Positions 1 to 6,320 of a DNA stretch of 7,001 nt are shown here, in pieces. This DNA comes from Rickettsiales bacterium (lineage in GTDB: Bacteria > Pseudomonadota > Alphaproteobacteria > Rickettsiales > Deianiraeaceae): contig JAFUUN010000020.1 of assembly GCA_017477855.1 (NCBI GenBank), forward strand, positions 1 through 7,001. Direction: 5' to 3'. The notes under the pieces were generated by a model. It worked only from the letters and a program-made list of their open reading frames with translations. It was not told the origin of the DNA and ran no database searches. Numbering within the stretch: the first letter of the stretch is position 1; each line of letters starts with the position of its first letter. The position numbers and the translations under genes were made by a program.

Positions 1-6
1 CAAGGT

Positions 7-357
7 ATGAAAATGAAAGAGGACGCAGCAGAAAAGCAAGTTGTTGATGTATTAGCTGAGAATATCAAGCAGGAGAAGCAAAACATAGAGAGGATTACTG
101 AGCTTGCAAATGTTGCCACAAAACAGGTTGAGTTGCAGACAAATTTGACTGAGAAAGTTAATACTATTGAGGCAACAGTTAAACAACAGAATGAGGTCAT
201 GAGCCAGAGCATTAAGGACTTACAAAACGAGGTTCAAATTATTGGTGGAGCGGTGCAGGGACTGATAGAGCGTATGACGCAAATGTTTTCGTTCTTGACG
301 ACTGTGTTGCAGGGAAATACTCCAAATAACGGTGAGAAGCCGGCTGGCGCGATGTAA
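7..357 (+). CDS. Small coiled-coil protein of unknown function
   Basis: I do not recognise this 116-residue protein. It is hydrophilic, rich in Glu, Gln, Lys, Asn and Thr, and has long heptad-like spacing of Val, Ile and Leu from about residue 10 to 90, so an extended helical coiled coil is likely. There is no signal peptide, membrane segment or Cys. The last 15 residues (Asn/Pro/Gly/Ala-rich) look disordered. Two ATGs are possible: position 7, or position 13, which has an AAGG at 2-5 seven bases upstream and is the better-placed start. The frame is open to the window edge (codons CAA GGT), so the true start may lie outside. Its stop codon overlaps the start of the next gene (TAATG at 355-359), which suggests translational coupling and a shared role with the nuclease downstream. 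A scaffold or oligomerisation partner is a guess only. Confidence 0.7.
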   Translation: MKMKEDAAEKQVVDVLAENIKQEKQNIERITELANVATKQVELQTNLTEKVNTIEATVKQQNEVMSQSIKDLQNEVQIIGGAVQGLIERMTQMFSFLTTVLQGNTPNNGEKPAGAM

Positions 358-1619
358 TGTTTATGCAGGTTGCGAAGGACAATAATGGTGCGGCAAATTT
401 GCAATCTGCTGTGGAACATTTTGCCGAGAACTTACTTACTGATTTTGATGTTCAGGATTTTGCAACTTTTCTGGATTTTCTGATGCGCAAGACACAACTT
501 TTTGGCCTTTTGCAAGACTTTGAAGTTGATTTTTTACGCACAAATGATTACAGATTGCAGAGCTTTTCAGACATCACAAAAGTAATCAAATTAGATAACT
601 CTTGCAAGGAAAAGTTTTTTATCTTCTTGAAAATCGCAGAGCTTGGCGCTGCTGGTGGAGACGTGGAGCAGTTTATTACGCAGACAGAAAAGGAGATTGC
701 ACTTGCAGAAGAGAAGCTAAAAAAGAGCCATGACAAACAACTAACATTTGATAACACTGATTTTAAAGCCAAGAAGTTGACGCTTTCACCAACACAAGGA
801 ATTGCAATGCTGACAAGCAATCCATACCAGTTTTTTACAGACAAGGTGCTTGATTTAAAGTCCATTAATGACTGGGAGACCAACATTGATGCGCGACTTT
901 ATGGAACACTGATGCATAAAATTTTGCAGCTTTTTACACAGAAATGTATCCAAATTAGGCAGTTCAATTTATCACGTGATGACAATCTTGCAAAGATAAA
1001 TGAAGATCTCTTTTTGAAGGTTGCTAATGACTATTTGCATGCTGAGGGCATTGAGGTTTCTGGCTTTATTTGGCAGAAGATTTGCAATACAGCTAAGTCG
1101 GCGGTGCAACTTGAACGTGAGGCCTTTTTTAACAGTCGCGATGTACTTTGTGAGCAGCGTTTGTCACACAAATTTGATAAATATGGCATTGAAATTGTTG
1201 CAATCGCTGACCGAATTGAAGTTGACAATCAAAACAAGCTTTTATGGATTTATGACTACAAAACAGGAACAGCGCCAAGCAATAGTGATGAGATTTATGG
1301 CCGCCACACGCAGTTGGCAATTATCGCTATTTTAGCCACGCAATACGGCAATTTTGATGGCTATACGGTATCTGCAATGCAGTATTTAGGACTAACAGGC
1401 AAACAGAACTTGGAAGACGGTGGTATGAAAAGGACTGAAATACGAACCAGCATGCTTGGCTTGGTACAGGACTATTTGGAAAATCTGCTGCAATATTTCT
1501 TTGACAACAACCAGCCCAACCAAGAACGTATGATCTACATCAATCAGGCCAAACAGTTCAGCGACAATCGCTTCATTGAAAACAAACACTTTTCACGGCA
1601 GAAAGGGTTTATTTGTTAA
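357..1619 (+). CDS. AddB/RecB-like PD-(D/E)XK nuclease domain protein, short form
   Basis: The protein has 420 residues. From about residue 140 to the end it resembles the C-terminal nuclease domain of alphaproteobacterial AddB (PDDEXK_1 superfamily). It shows an LSPTQ...NPYQFF segment (143-160), GTLMH with His187, GIEIVAIADRIE with Asp285, the DYKTG signature with Asp300 and Lys302, and a downstream RHTQLAI containing Gln319. The metal and catalytic residues therefore look intact. AddB normally has around 1000 residues with an inactivated helicase-like N-terminal part; here only about 140 unrelated-looking, mostly helical residues precede the nuclease. It may be a stand-alone nuclease, the 3' part of a split or decayed addB, or a domain recruited to a new partner. 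Start: ATG at 357 overlaps the previous stop by one base, and ATG at 363 is an alternative. No strong ribosome binding site is visible, so reinitiation is plausible. I am fairly sure of the nuclease fold and unsure of the AddB role. Confidence 0.8.
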   Translation: MFMQVAKDNNGAANLQSAVEHFAENLLTDFDVQDFATFLDFLMRKTQLFGLLQDFEVDFLRTNDYRLQSFSDITKVIKLDNSCKEKFFIFLKIAELGAAGGDVEQFITQTEKEIALAEEKLKKSHDKQLTFDNTDFKAKKLTLSPTQGIAMLTSNPYQFFTDKVLDLKSINDWETNIDARLYGTLMHKILQLFTQKCIQIRQFNLSRDDNLAKINEDLFLKVANDYLHAEGIEVSGFIWQKICNTAKSAVQLEREAFFNSRDVLCEQRLSHKFDKYGIEIVAIADRIEVDNQNKLLWIYDYKTGTAPSNSDEIYGRHTQLAIIAILATQYGNFDGYTVSAMQYLGLTGKQNLEDGGMKRTEIRTSMLGLVQDYLENLLQYFFDNNQPNQERMIYINQAKQFSDNRFIENKHFSRQKGFIC

Positions 1620-1640
1620 TATCACTTTATTTGTTTAGTT

Positions 1641-1740
1641 TGCGCGATGCGTAGCGGGTTTTTCTTTCGAGCGTGCCCGAGCAGGAGCGATGGCGGGTTT
1701 AGCGAGAAGATGAAAAACCACGAGTGCGTGGCCTCGGGTG
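1641..1740. other. GC-rich structured intergenic segment between convergent genes
   Basis: This gap is clearly richer in GC than its surroundings. It holds an imperfect direct repeat, GCGATG followed by GCGGGTTT (1644-1649 with 1654-1661, and 1687-1692 with 1693-1700). It also holds long-range inverted pairs: GGTTTTTC at 1657-1664 with GAAAAACC at 1712-1719, and CCCGAG at 1676-1681 with CTCGGG at 1733-1738. It separates the converging nuclease and prepilin genes. It could be a bidirectional termination region or a copy of a dispersed palindromic element; one window cannot tell which. Confidence 0.5.
1713..1731 (-). terminator. Intrinsic terminator of the prepilin gene
   Basis: Read on the minus strand, a CCACG stem, a CACT loop and a CGTGG stem are followed at once by TTTTTC. 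In plus coordinates the stem arms are 1718-1722 and 1727-1731 and the T run corresponds to A1713-1717. Two flanking G-T pairs could extend the stem into the T run. It lies about 24 bases past the prepilin stop, in the right orientation to end that transcript. Confidence 0.7.
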
Positions 1741-1754
1741 GTGTAACATGGAAT

Positions 1755-2843
1755 TTACAATCTATCCATCAACTTAACAATATTGCAACCATATTTTAGG
1801 TCTTGTTCATTAACATAATATGCTTCGTCAATTTTGTTGAATGTGCGGTTATAGCATGATTTTGTGATTTCAACATTTGCAACTTCACCACTGCGAGCAT
1901 GTCCTGATTTAAGACCCAAAATTTTACCTGTGCCTGGTTTGCCGTCATCAAATTTAGCATCAAATCTGGAAGCTACCACCGCCGAAACTGCCGCAGTGGT
2001 TCCCTTGTGATTTCCTCCATTCCTTGGCCCCCTGAAATTTATACTATACTCCGGTGTCTCATTCCATAAAACAACCGCATTGTGCTCTAAAATATTCTGC
2101 TTTACATGTTCATTTTGCATTTCATGTTCTCTTGTTTGATATGTATTCATTCCATATATGTATGCAAATCTCTGAGACAATTCAATGGCACTTACATCAC
2201 CTCCTTCTTCAATTATATTGTCATTGTAAAATCCAACTATGGACACTCTGTTGTTCGTTCCGTAGCTACTTTTAAAACCAACCTCTCTGGTAGCGACCAT
2301 ATCTTCCGGCATGTTTGTTGTAAAGTTATTGCAATCACATTCTGTTGCGCTATATTGTGAGGCCATATAGTCCAGTTTGTCTTCATCAACTAGCTTTGCT
2401 AATACCAATTTTGATGCAGTGCATCGCAAGGAATTGTCATCAGCACCAATTACCGCACGATTTCCACGTGATTCTCGGTTGAAAAACACCAAGCAATTTG
2501 AGATACCACCTTGATACTGAGCATTCTTGACAACTTGTTCGCCATTTTCTGTCTCAATGTTCATCAATGTTATTGGTCGGTGAAAAATTGCGTATCTCCT
2601 GCACATGTTCTTTGAAACAGAGCCTGGAACGCCTTTGTAAGTATCATGAAATTCTTGCATTGCGTTTTCATAATATTCAAATTCATACATAATTTCTTGC
2701 ATTTTGGCTCTATCAACAATGTGCCTGCCAATCATTAATGAGCCAACAAGTAATGCCAACACAAGCAACACAATTGACAATTCAACCAGCGTAAATGATT
2801 TTTTTATAACTCTTTTTCCATGACAAAAAAAACAGCTCATCAT
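1755..2843 (-). CDS. Prepilin-like protein (type IV pilin / type II secretion pseudopilin class)
   Basis: The 362-residue protein starts with a short basic leader followed by the class III prepilin motif: KKS then FTLVELS at residues 14-23. Cleavage is expected after Ser16, leaving a mature N-terminal Phe17 and the conserved Glu at mature position 5 (Glu21). A hydrophobic helix follows (about 19-38). Such proteins are exported, cut by a PilD-type peptidase, and assemble in a pilus or secretion pseudopilus at the inner membrane. The cleavage-site residue is Ser rather than the usual Gly. The protein is much longer than ordinary pilins, and its mature part has seven Cys (81, 117, 141, 169, 171, 330, 353), suggesting disulphides. 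The FDAKFDDGKPGTGK stretch (294-307) resembles a C-terminal segment I associate with Rickettsiales prepilins. ATGs at 2843 and 2840 are both possible starts, neither with a clear ribosome binding site. It lies 56 bases after rnj on the same strand. No other pilus gene is present here. Confidence 0.85.
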   Translation of the reverse strand: MMSCFFCHGKRVIKKSFTLVELSIVLLVLALLVGSLMIGRHIVDRAKMQEIMYEFEYYENAMQEFHDTYKGVPGSVSKNMCRRYAIFHRPITLMNIETENGEQVVKNAQYQGGISNCLVFFNRESRGNRAVIGADDNSLRCTASKLVLAKLVDEDKLDYMASQYSATECDCNNFTTNMPEDMVATREVGFKSSYGTNNRVSIVGFYNDNIIEEGGDVSAIELSQRFAYIYGMNTYQTREHEMQNEHVKQNILEHNAVVLWNETPEYSINFRGPRNGGNHKGTTAAVSAVVASRFDAKFDDGKPGTGKILGLKSGHARSGEVANVEITKSCYNRTFNKIDEAYYVNEQDLKYGCNIVKLMDRL

Positions 2844-2871
2844 AACTGATAGAAAATCAACTAACAGTTAT
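2842..2871. repeat. Inverted repeat over the prepilin start codon
   Basis: ATAACTG at 2842-2848 and CAGTTAT at 2865-2871 are perfect 7-base inverted arms 16 bases apart. The left arm covers the ends of the prepilin start codon at 2843. In the minus-strand transcript this would place the start in a weak hairpin. It could equally be a DNA-binding site or chance in AT-rich sequence. Confidence 0.35.
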
Positions 2872-2899
2872 CATAATTTTTTTAAAAAGCAATATACTT

Positions 2900-4597
2900 T
2901 TATTGTGATACAATAACCACCGTGCAAAGCTTTCCGCCCGTCTTGTCAAAAACTTCCTGAGTTATGGTATCTTTCAGATTGTCAATCAACTTGTCTTTTG
3001 GTAACTGGCGCGATCCAAAACGTGGTTTTACAGCAGCAACCGCCTTTTTTGTAATTTCTTTTATAGCAATAATGTGTGATGGCAATGTCAAATCAAATAC
3101 ACCTATTGAATGGATTTTAGGTTCCGAGACAAGTTTTCCTTTTTTATCAAACAACACGGCACAAATGATAATTCCATTCTCTGCAAGAGTTCTTCTCTCC
3201 TTGAAAATTCGGTTATTTTCATCCAGCAGGCGGTTTCCATCAAGACAAATTGCTGGACTTGAAAAATTGCCAAGTTTTTCAATGCTATTGCCGTTTATTT
3301 CAACAATGCAACCATTTTCTGGTGTTATGACATTTTTAATACCACACTTTTTTGCAAACTTTGCGTGTTCATGTAGTGTAAGCCAATCACCGTGCATTGG
3401 TATGAAGTTTAGCGGCTTGACAAGCTGATACATTTCTTTCAAATCACTCTGATATGCGTGCCCTGAAACATGAACCAAGTTGTTTTTTGCATCTACAATT
3501 TCAATTCCTTTTGCAATGAGCGCATTGACTATTTCACTGACATCAAGCTCATTTCCGGGGATGATGCGCGACGAGAAAATCACACAGTCCTTCTGTTGAA
3601 GTTTGAGGAACTGGTGCTTATTATTGGCCAACTTCCACATGCTGGCATTTTGCTCACCTTGACAGCCAGTTGACAGGACAAGCAGCTTCTCACGTGGCAT
3701 CTTGCGCGCATCACGGACATCAAGATAATCTATGTTTTCCAAATAGCCACTTTCTTGCGCTATTCCAATGATTTTTTTCATGGATGTTCCTGACAAAACA
3801 AGCCGTCTGCCAGTCGCATTTGCCACGTCATAAATTGTCTTTATCCTTGAAATATTTGACGCAAAAGTTGTAATAACAACCATGTGCTTTTTCTTCTCTA
3901 CGACCTTTTTCAGGCCATCAAACAGTACTGCTTCAGATTTTGTCTCGTTGTTTTTCATGCAGTTTGTGCTGTCACTAACAAGCAAAGAAATTGGCTCTTC
4001 TTGCGCGAGTTCAGCTATTCTTGCTTTGTCGCTTGGAACTCCGAGCACTGGCGTATTGTCAAATTTCCAGTCGCCAGTATGAAAAACCGAACCTTTGTCT
4101 GTCTTGATATAAACACCGTGCGCCTCTATTGTAGAGTGCGTGAGTGGGACAAGTTCAACATCAAATGGGCCAATTTTGAAACGTTTTTGTTTGCGTCCAC
4201 CTTTGATTTCATTTATCTTCAAATTTGGCGCAATTGGCTCATCCAGAGCGTCAACTTTGAGGAAATTTTTCGCAAATGTTGTAGCATAAATAGGGCAATC
4301 AAGCTTGGAATACATCTTACAAACACCACCAATGTGATCCTCGTGTGCGTGAGTAATTATCAGACCATCCAATTTGATTTTGTTGTTCTCCAAGAATGCT
4401 AAATTTGGTAGCATAATTTCCACACCCGGCGTCTTCAAATGGTCAGCAAAACCAAGTCCGTAGTCAATTCCAAGCCAGTGTCCTTTGTAATGATACAGGT
4501 AAAAATTCGTTCCGATGCAATCGCATCCACCAACAACAACAAATAAAAATTTATCTTTCCATGCTTTTAAATCTAATTTTGTAGGGAGTTTCTGCAT
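2900..4597 (-). CDS. rnj: Ribonuclease J
   Basis: This 565-residue protein is a metallo-beta-lactamase/beta-CASP ribonuclease of the RNase J family, which acts in the cytoplasm as a 5'-3' exonuclease and endonuclease in mRNA decay and rRNA/mRNA processing. All expected motifs are present in order: HAHEDH (His83, His85, Asp87, His88), the VPLTHST His154, HTGDWKFD with Asp176, the beta-CASP VSDSTN (208-212), STGCQGE (309-315), HVSGHA with His380, and MHGD with His402. A C-terminal domain of about 120 residues follows (445-565) and matches the usual family layout. Length is normal for the family (about 550-560). The start at 4597 gives the typical N-terminus; there is no clear ribosome binding site, only AT-rich leader. 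It is divergent from rpoZ with a plausible promoter at 4634-4661, and may read through into the prepilin gene, since no strong terminator is visible between them. Confidence 0.95.
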   Translation of the reverse strand: MQKLPTKLDLKAWKDKFLFVVVGGCDCIGTNFYLYHYKGHWLGIDYGLGFADHLKTPGVEIMLPNLAFLENNKIKLDGLIITHAHEDHIGGVCKMYSKLDCPIYATTFAKNFLKVDALDEPIAPNLKINEIKGGRKQKRFKIGPFDVELVPLTHSTIEAHGVYIKTDKGSVFHTGDWKFDNTPVLGVPSDKARIAELAQEEPISLLVSDSTNCMKNNETKSEAVLFDGLKKVVEKKKHMVVITTFASNISRIKTIYDVANATGRRLVLSGTSMKKIIGIAQESGYLENIDYLDVRDARKMPREKLLVLSTGCQGEQNASMWKLANNKHQFLKLQQKDCVIFSSRIIPGNELDVSEIVNALIAKGIEIVDAKNNLVHVSGHAYQSDLKEMYQLVKPLNFIPMHGDWLTLHEHAKFAKKCGIKNVITPENGCIVEINGNSIEKLGNFSSPAICLDGNRLLDENNRIFKERRTLAENGIIICAVLFDKKGKLVSEPKIHSIGVFDLTLPSHIIAIKEITKKAVAAVKPRFGSRQLPKDKLIDNLKDTITQEVFDKTGGKLCTVVIVSQ

Positions 4598-4623
4598 ATA
4601 AATAACTTTGCTTAAAAAATAAC

Positions 4624-4636
4624 TTACTTCAAGTAA
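4624..4636. repeat. Short palindrome overlapping the rnj -10 and start region
   Basis: TTACTT (4624-4629), one central C, and AAGTAA (4631-4636) form a perfect 6-base inverted repeat. It overlaps the putative rnj -10 box and transcription start, the position expected for a repressor operator. The related sequence TTTACTTGA also occurs in the rpoZ promoter at 4707-4715. A short AT-rich palindrome can arise by chance. Confidence 0.3.
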
Positions 4637-4661
4637 ATATGCGGTTTTAAATTAAAGTCAA
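4634..4661 (-). promoter_or_regulatory. Putative sigma-70 promoter for rnj
   Basis: On the minus strand a TTGACT -35 box (plus 4656-4661) is separated by 16 bases from a TATTTA -10 box (plus 4634-4639). Transcription would begin near 4627, giving a leader of about 30 bases before the rnj ATG at 4597. The -35 differs from consensus at one base; the -10 is weaker. The assignment is from pattern only. Confidence 0.5.
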
Positions 4662-4671
4662 TAGTAATTTA

Positions 4672-4701
4672 ATTGTCATGAATTGTTGAATATATTGTCA
4701 T
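4672..4701. repeat. Direct repeat ATTGTCAT in the rnj/rpoZ intergenic region
   Basis: ATTGTCAT occurs at 4672-4679 and again at 4694-4701, a 22-base period, about two DNA helical turns. Both copies lie upstream of the rpoZ -10 box. The spacing would place two protein subunits on the same face of the DNA. No known regulator is recognised. Confidence 0.3.
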
Positions 4702-4723
4702 CAAAATTTACTTGACTATTATT

Positions 4724-4729
4724 TATAAT
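4724..4729 (+). promoter_or_regulatory. Putative -10 box of rpoZ
   Basis: A perfect TATAAT lies at 4724-4729, with its end 17 bases before the rpoZ ATG. No good -35 box sits 16-18 bases upstream; TTGTCA at 4695-4700 is 23 bases away. Alternatively, TTGACT at 4712-4717 could be a -35 box with a poor -10 near 4734-4739. Either choice gives a very short leader or none. Confidence 0.4.
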
Positions 4730-4746
4730 AAAATAACCATAAAAAT

Positions 4747-5154
4747 ATGGCAAGAGTAACCATTGAGAGAACTGTTGATAAAATTAATAGTCGTTTTGAG
4801 CTGGTTGTTTTGGCGGCTTACAGAGCGCACGCGATTTACTGTGGAAGTCAGACATTGGTTAATGCAAATGATAAATATGCAATTTTGGCTTTGCGTGAAG
4901 TTGAAAGTGGCAAGCTTGACATTGAGAAGTTGCGTGAAACTGTTATAAGAAAATACGCCATTGAAGGCAAAACAACAACATCTCAACACTCATTTGTATC
5001 TAATGATTTCTCGTTTGACGAAGAAGATTTGGGTGGTGACAGTAAAATTGCAGTGGCACAAAACAGTAATAGCGAAAGCGATGACAAAGAGGTGCCATTA
5101 TCTGTGAGCGCAGACTTCTTCGGCAGTGAAGAGAACGAAGGTGCTTCAAAATAG
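4747..5154 (+). CDS. rpoZ: DNA-directed RNA polymerase omega subunit
   Basis: The protein has 135 residues and an N-terminus typical of omega: MARVTIERTVDKINSRFELV followed by VLAAYRAHAI (residues 1-30), then NDKYAILALREVESGKLD (41-58), matching the conserved helices that wrap the beta' C-terminal tail. Omega aids assembly and stability of RNA polymerase. After about residue 72 it carries an extra Ser/Asp/Glu-rich acidic tail of about 60 residues, likely disordered; it is longer than the 91-residue E. coli protein and nearer the size of alphaproteobacterial omegas. No ribosome binding site is seen: the bases just upstream are an A/T run, fitting a short or absent leader. It is followed 2 bases later by rsmD, probably in one transcript. 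Divergent from rnj. The family assignment is secure. Confidence 0.93.
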   Translation: MARVTIERTVDKINSRFELVVLAAYRAHAIYCGSQTLVNANDKYAILALREVESGKLDIEKLRETVIRKYAIEGKTTTSQHSFVSNDFSFDEEDLGGDSKIAVAQNSNSESDDKEVPLSVSADFFGSEENEGASK

Positions 5155-5156
5155 TT

Positions 5157-5726
5157 ATGGTGGAATTTGCTATCAGAATTGAGCACGGCAATTTCAAAGG
5201 TTTCAAAGTCAGTGATGGTTTTAAAGGTGAGGGGTCAAGAATTACAACATCGTTCAATCGTTGCGTACTTTTTAATGTTCTCACAAACAAATTTGGTATT
5301 GATTTTGATGGTTTGAACTGCGCTGATTTGTGTTGCGGCAGTGGTATTGTTGGTTGTGAAATGTTGTCAATGGGCGCACACAGTTGTGTTTTTGTTGATA
5401 GTGACAGAAAAAAAGTGCAAAATGTTAAAAATGTTCTACAAAAAACACGTTTCAATGGCTTTGCAGAGCAGGCATTTCTGCCAAATCTTCCAATATTTCA
5501 CGATAAAGTTGACATAATTTTTTTTGATCCGCCATATGAGAATAATTTCTGCGAACGCACGCTGACGAATATAGTAAATAGCAATATATTGACGTATGAT
5601 GGGCTGATTATTGTTGAAACAAAAAAACAGATTGCAGAAGATTTTATGGATACTTTGCGTTTGAAAAGTGTTTGTTTAAAGGAGTTAAAAAATGGTGCAA
5701 GATTTTATTTTTTGAAGTCCTTATAG
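5157..5726 (+). CDS. rsmD: 16S rRNA (guanine(966)-N2)-methyltransferase RsmD
   Basis: RsmD uses S-adenosylmethionine to methylate N2 of G966 of 16S rRNA during small-subunit assembly. The 189-residue protein, close to the usual 180-200, shows the family pattern: an N-terminal RI...GNFKGFKV strand (7-18), SRITTSFNRCVLFNVL (27-42) like the family's R-x-T-x(4)-R-x-x-LFN region, the SAM-binding motif DLCCGSGIVG (57-66), the acidic VFVDSD (78-83) that ends the second strand, and the catalytic FFDPPY (122-127). The glycine-rich motif is Cys-rich (CC) where many family members have Phe-Ala. The ATG is 2 bases after the rpoZ stop, without a separate strong ribosome binding site, so translation is probably coupled to rpoZ. 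It converges on dcd with only 10 bases between the stop codons. Other N2-guanine methyltransferases share NPPY/DPPY, but the whole layout fits RsmD. Confidence 0.9.
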   Translation: MVEFAIRIEHGNFKGFKVSDGFKGEGSRITTSFNRCVLFNVLTNKFGIDFDGLNCADLCCGSGIVGCEMLSMGAHSCVFVDSDRKKVQNVKNVLQKTRFNGFAEQAFLPNLPIFHDKVDIIFFDPPYENNFCERTLTNIVNSNILTYDGLIIVETKKQIAEDFMDTLRLKSVCLKELKNGARFYFLKSL

Positions 5727-5736
5727 TCGTGTGTTT

Positions 5737-6303
5737 TTATACCTTCGGCAACGTAATTCCTGTCTGATGTTGATATTTCCCACTCCTGTCTTTGTAGGAT
5801 GTTTCACAAACTGTATCAGCCTTGAAAAACAGAAACTGGCAAGCGCCTTCGTTGGCGTAAATCTTGGCTGGAAGATTTGTCGTATTTGAAAATTCAAGCA
5901 CAACTTGACCTTCAAATTCTGGTTCAATCGGAGTGACGTTTATGACAATTCCACAACGAGCATAAGTTGATTTGCCTACGCATACAACAATGATGTCACG
6001 CGGAATTTTGAATGTCTCAACTGTATTTGCAAGCGCAAAACTATTCGGTGGCAAAATGCAACAATCAGTTGTCTTTGTGACAAAATTGTCGTTTGAAAAG
6101 TTCTTCGGATCAATCACACTGTTGTTGATATTTGTGAAAATCTTGAACTCATTTGACACGCGCACATCATAGCCATAAGAGGAAAGTCCATAAGACAGTA
6201 GCTTTGTATTGGTATCTTTGCGCACAAGCTCTTTTACAAATGGATCAATCATGTTCTCCTTCTCGCATCTTTCGGAAATTTCTTTGTCTGATAATATTGA
6301 CAT
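5737..6303 (-). CDS. dcd: dCTP deaminase
   Basis: Dcd deaminates dCTP to dUTP, which dUTPase turns into dUMP for thymidylate synthesis; it works as a cytoplasmic trimer. The 188-residue protein matches the family along its whole length: YGLSSYGYDVRV (38-49), FKIFTN (53-58), VIDPKNF (63-69), the GKSTYAR motif (110-116) with catalytic Ser112 and Arg116, EFEGQVVLEF (129-138) with catalytic Glu137, and the C-terminal YQHQTG (177-182) of the triphosphate-binding lid. I see no feature of the bifunctional deaminase/dUTPase type, though I cannot exclude it by eye. The start is supported by AGGTGA at 6307-6312 (minus strand), with the AGG core six bases before the ATG. It lies 34 bases downstream of the glycosyltransferase gene on the same strand, so the two may be cotranscribed. 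It converges with rsmD. Confidence 0.95.
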   Translation of the reverse strand: MSILSDKEISERCEKENMIDPFVKELVRKDTNTKLLSYGLSSYGYDVRVSNEFKIFTNINNSVIDPKNFSNDNFVTKTTDCCILPPNSFALANTVETFKIPRDIIVVCVGKSTYARCGIVINVTPIEPEFEGQVVLEFSNTTNLPAKIYANEGACQFLFFKADTVCETSYKDRSGKYQHQTGITLPKV

Positions 6304-6306
6304 AAA

Positions 6307-6312
6307 TCACCT
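6307..6312 (-). promoter_or_regulatory. Ribosome binding site of dcd
   Basis: The minus-strand sequence AGGTGA ends three bases before the dcd ATG, with its AGG core six bases away. It is the best Shine-Dalgarno match in the window and fixes the start at 6303. The other genes have weak or no matches. Confidence 0.6.
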
Positions 6313-6320
6313 GCTTGGAA

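Noticed and set aside
1021..1335. 104-codon plus-strand frame inside the nuclease gene
   Set aside because: The nuclease frame here holds the conserved ADRIE and DYKTG motifs, so the second frame is a shadow.
1641..1664. Plus-strand intrinsic terminator for the nuclease gene
   Set aside because: The only stem (1641-1645 with 1649-1653) is short, contains a wobble pair and has a 3-base loop, and the T run starts five bases after it; too weak to call on its own.
2877..2899. Possible terminator after rnj
   Set aside because: The minus-strand AAAAG...CTTTT stem is only five A/T-rich pairs and is followed by A residues rather than a T run.
2964..3428. 154-codon plus-strand frame antisense to the C-terminal part of rnj
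   Set aside because: The opposite strand carries conserved RNase J sequence, and this frame has no family resemblance or start signal.
3884..4402. 172-codon open frame on the plus strand inside rnj
   Set aside because: It lies antisense to the conserved RNase J catalytic region and has a Phe/Cys/Ile-rich sequence with no recognisable pattern; it is a shadow frame.
5000..5455. 151-codon minus-strand frame across the rpoZ/rsmD junction
   Set aside because: It is antisense to two recognised genes, Ser/Leu/Pro-rich, and has no supporting ribosome binding site.
5690..5740. Terminator between the convergent rsmD and dcd genes
   Set aside because: Only A/T homopolymer pairing is visible; no GC stem stands next to a T run on either strand.
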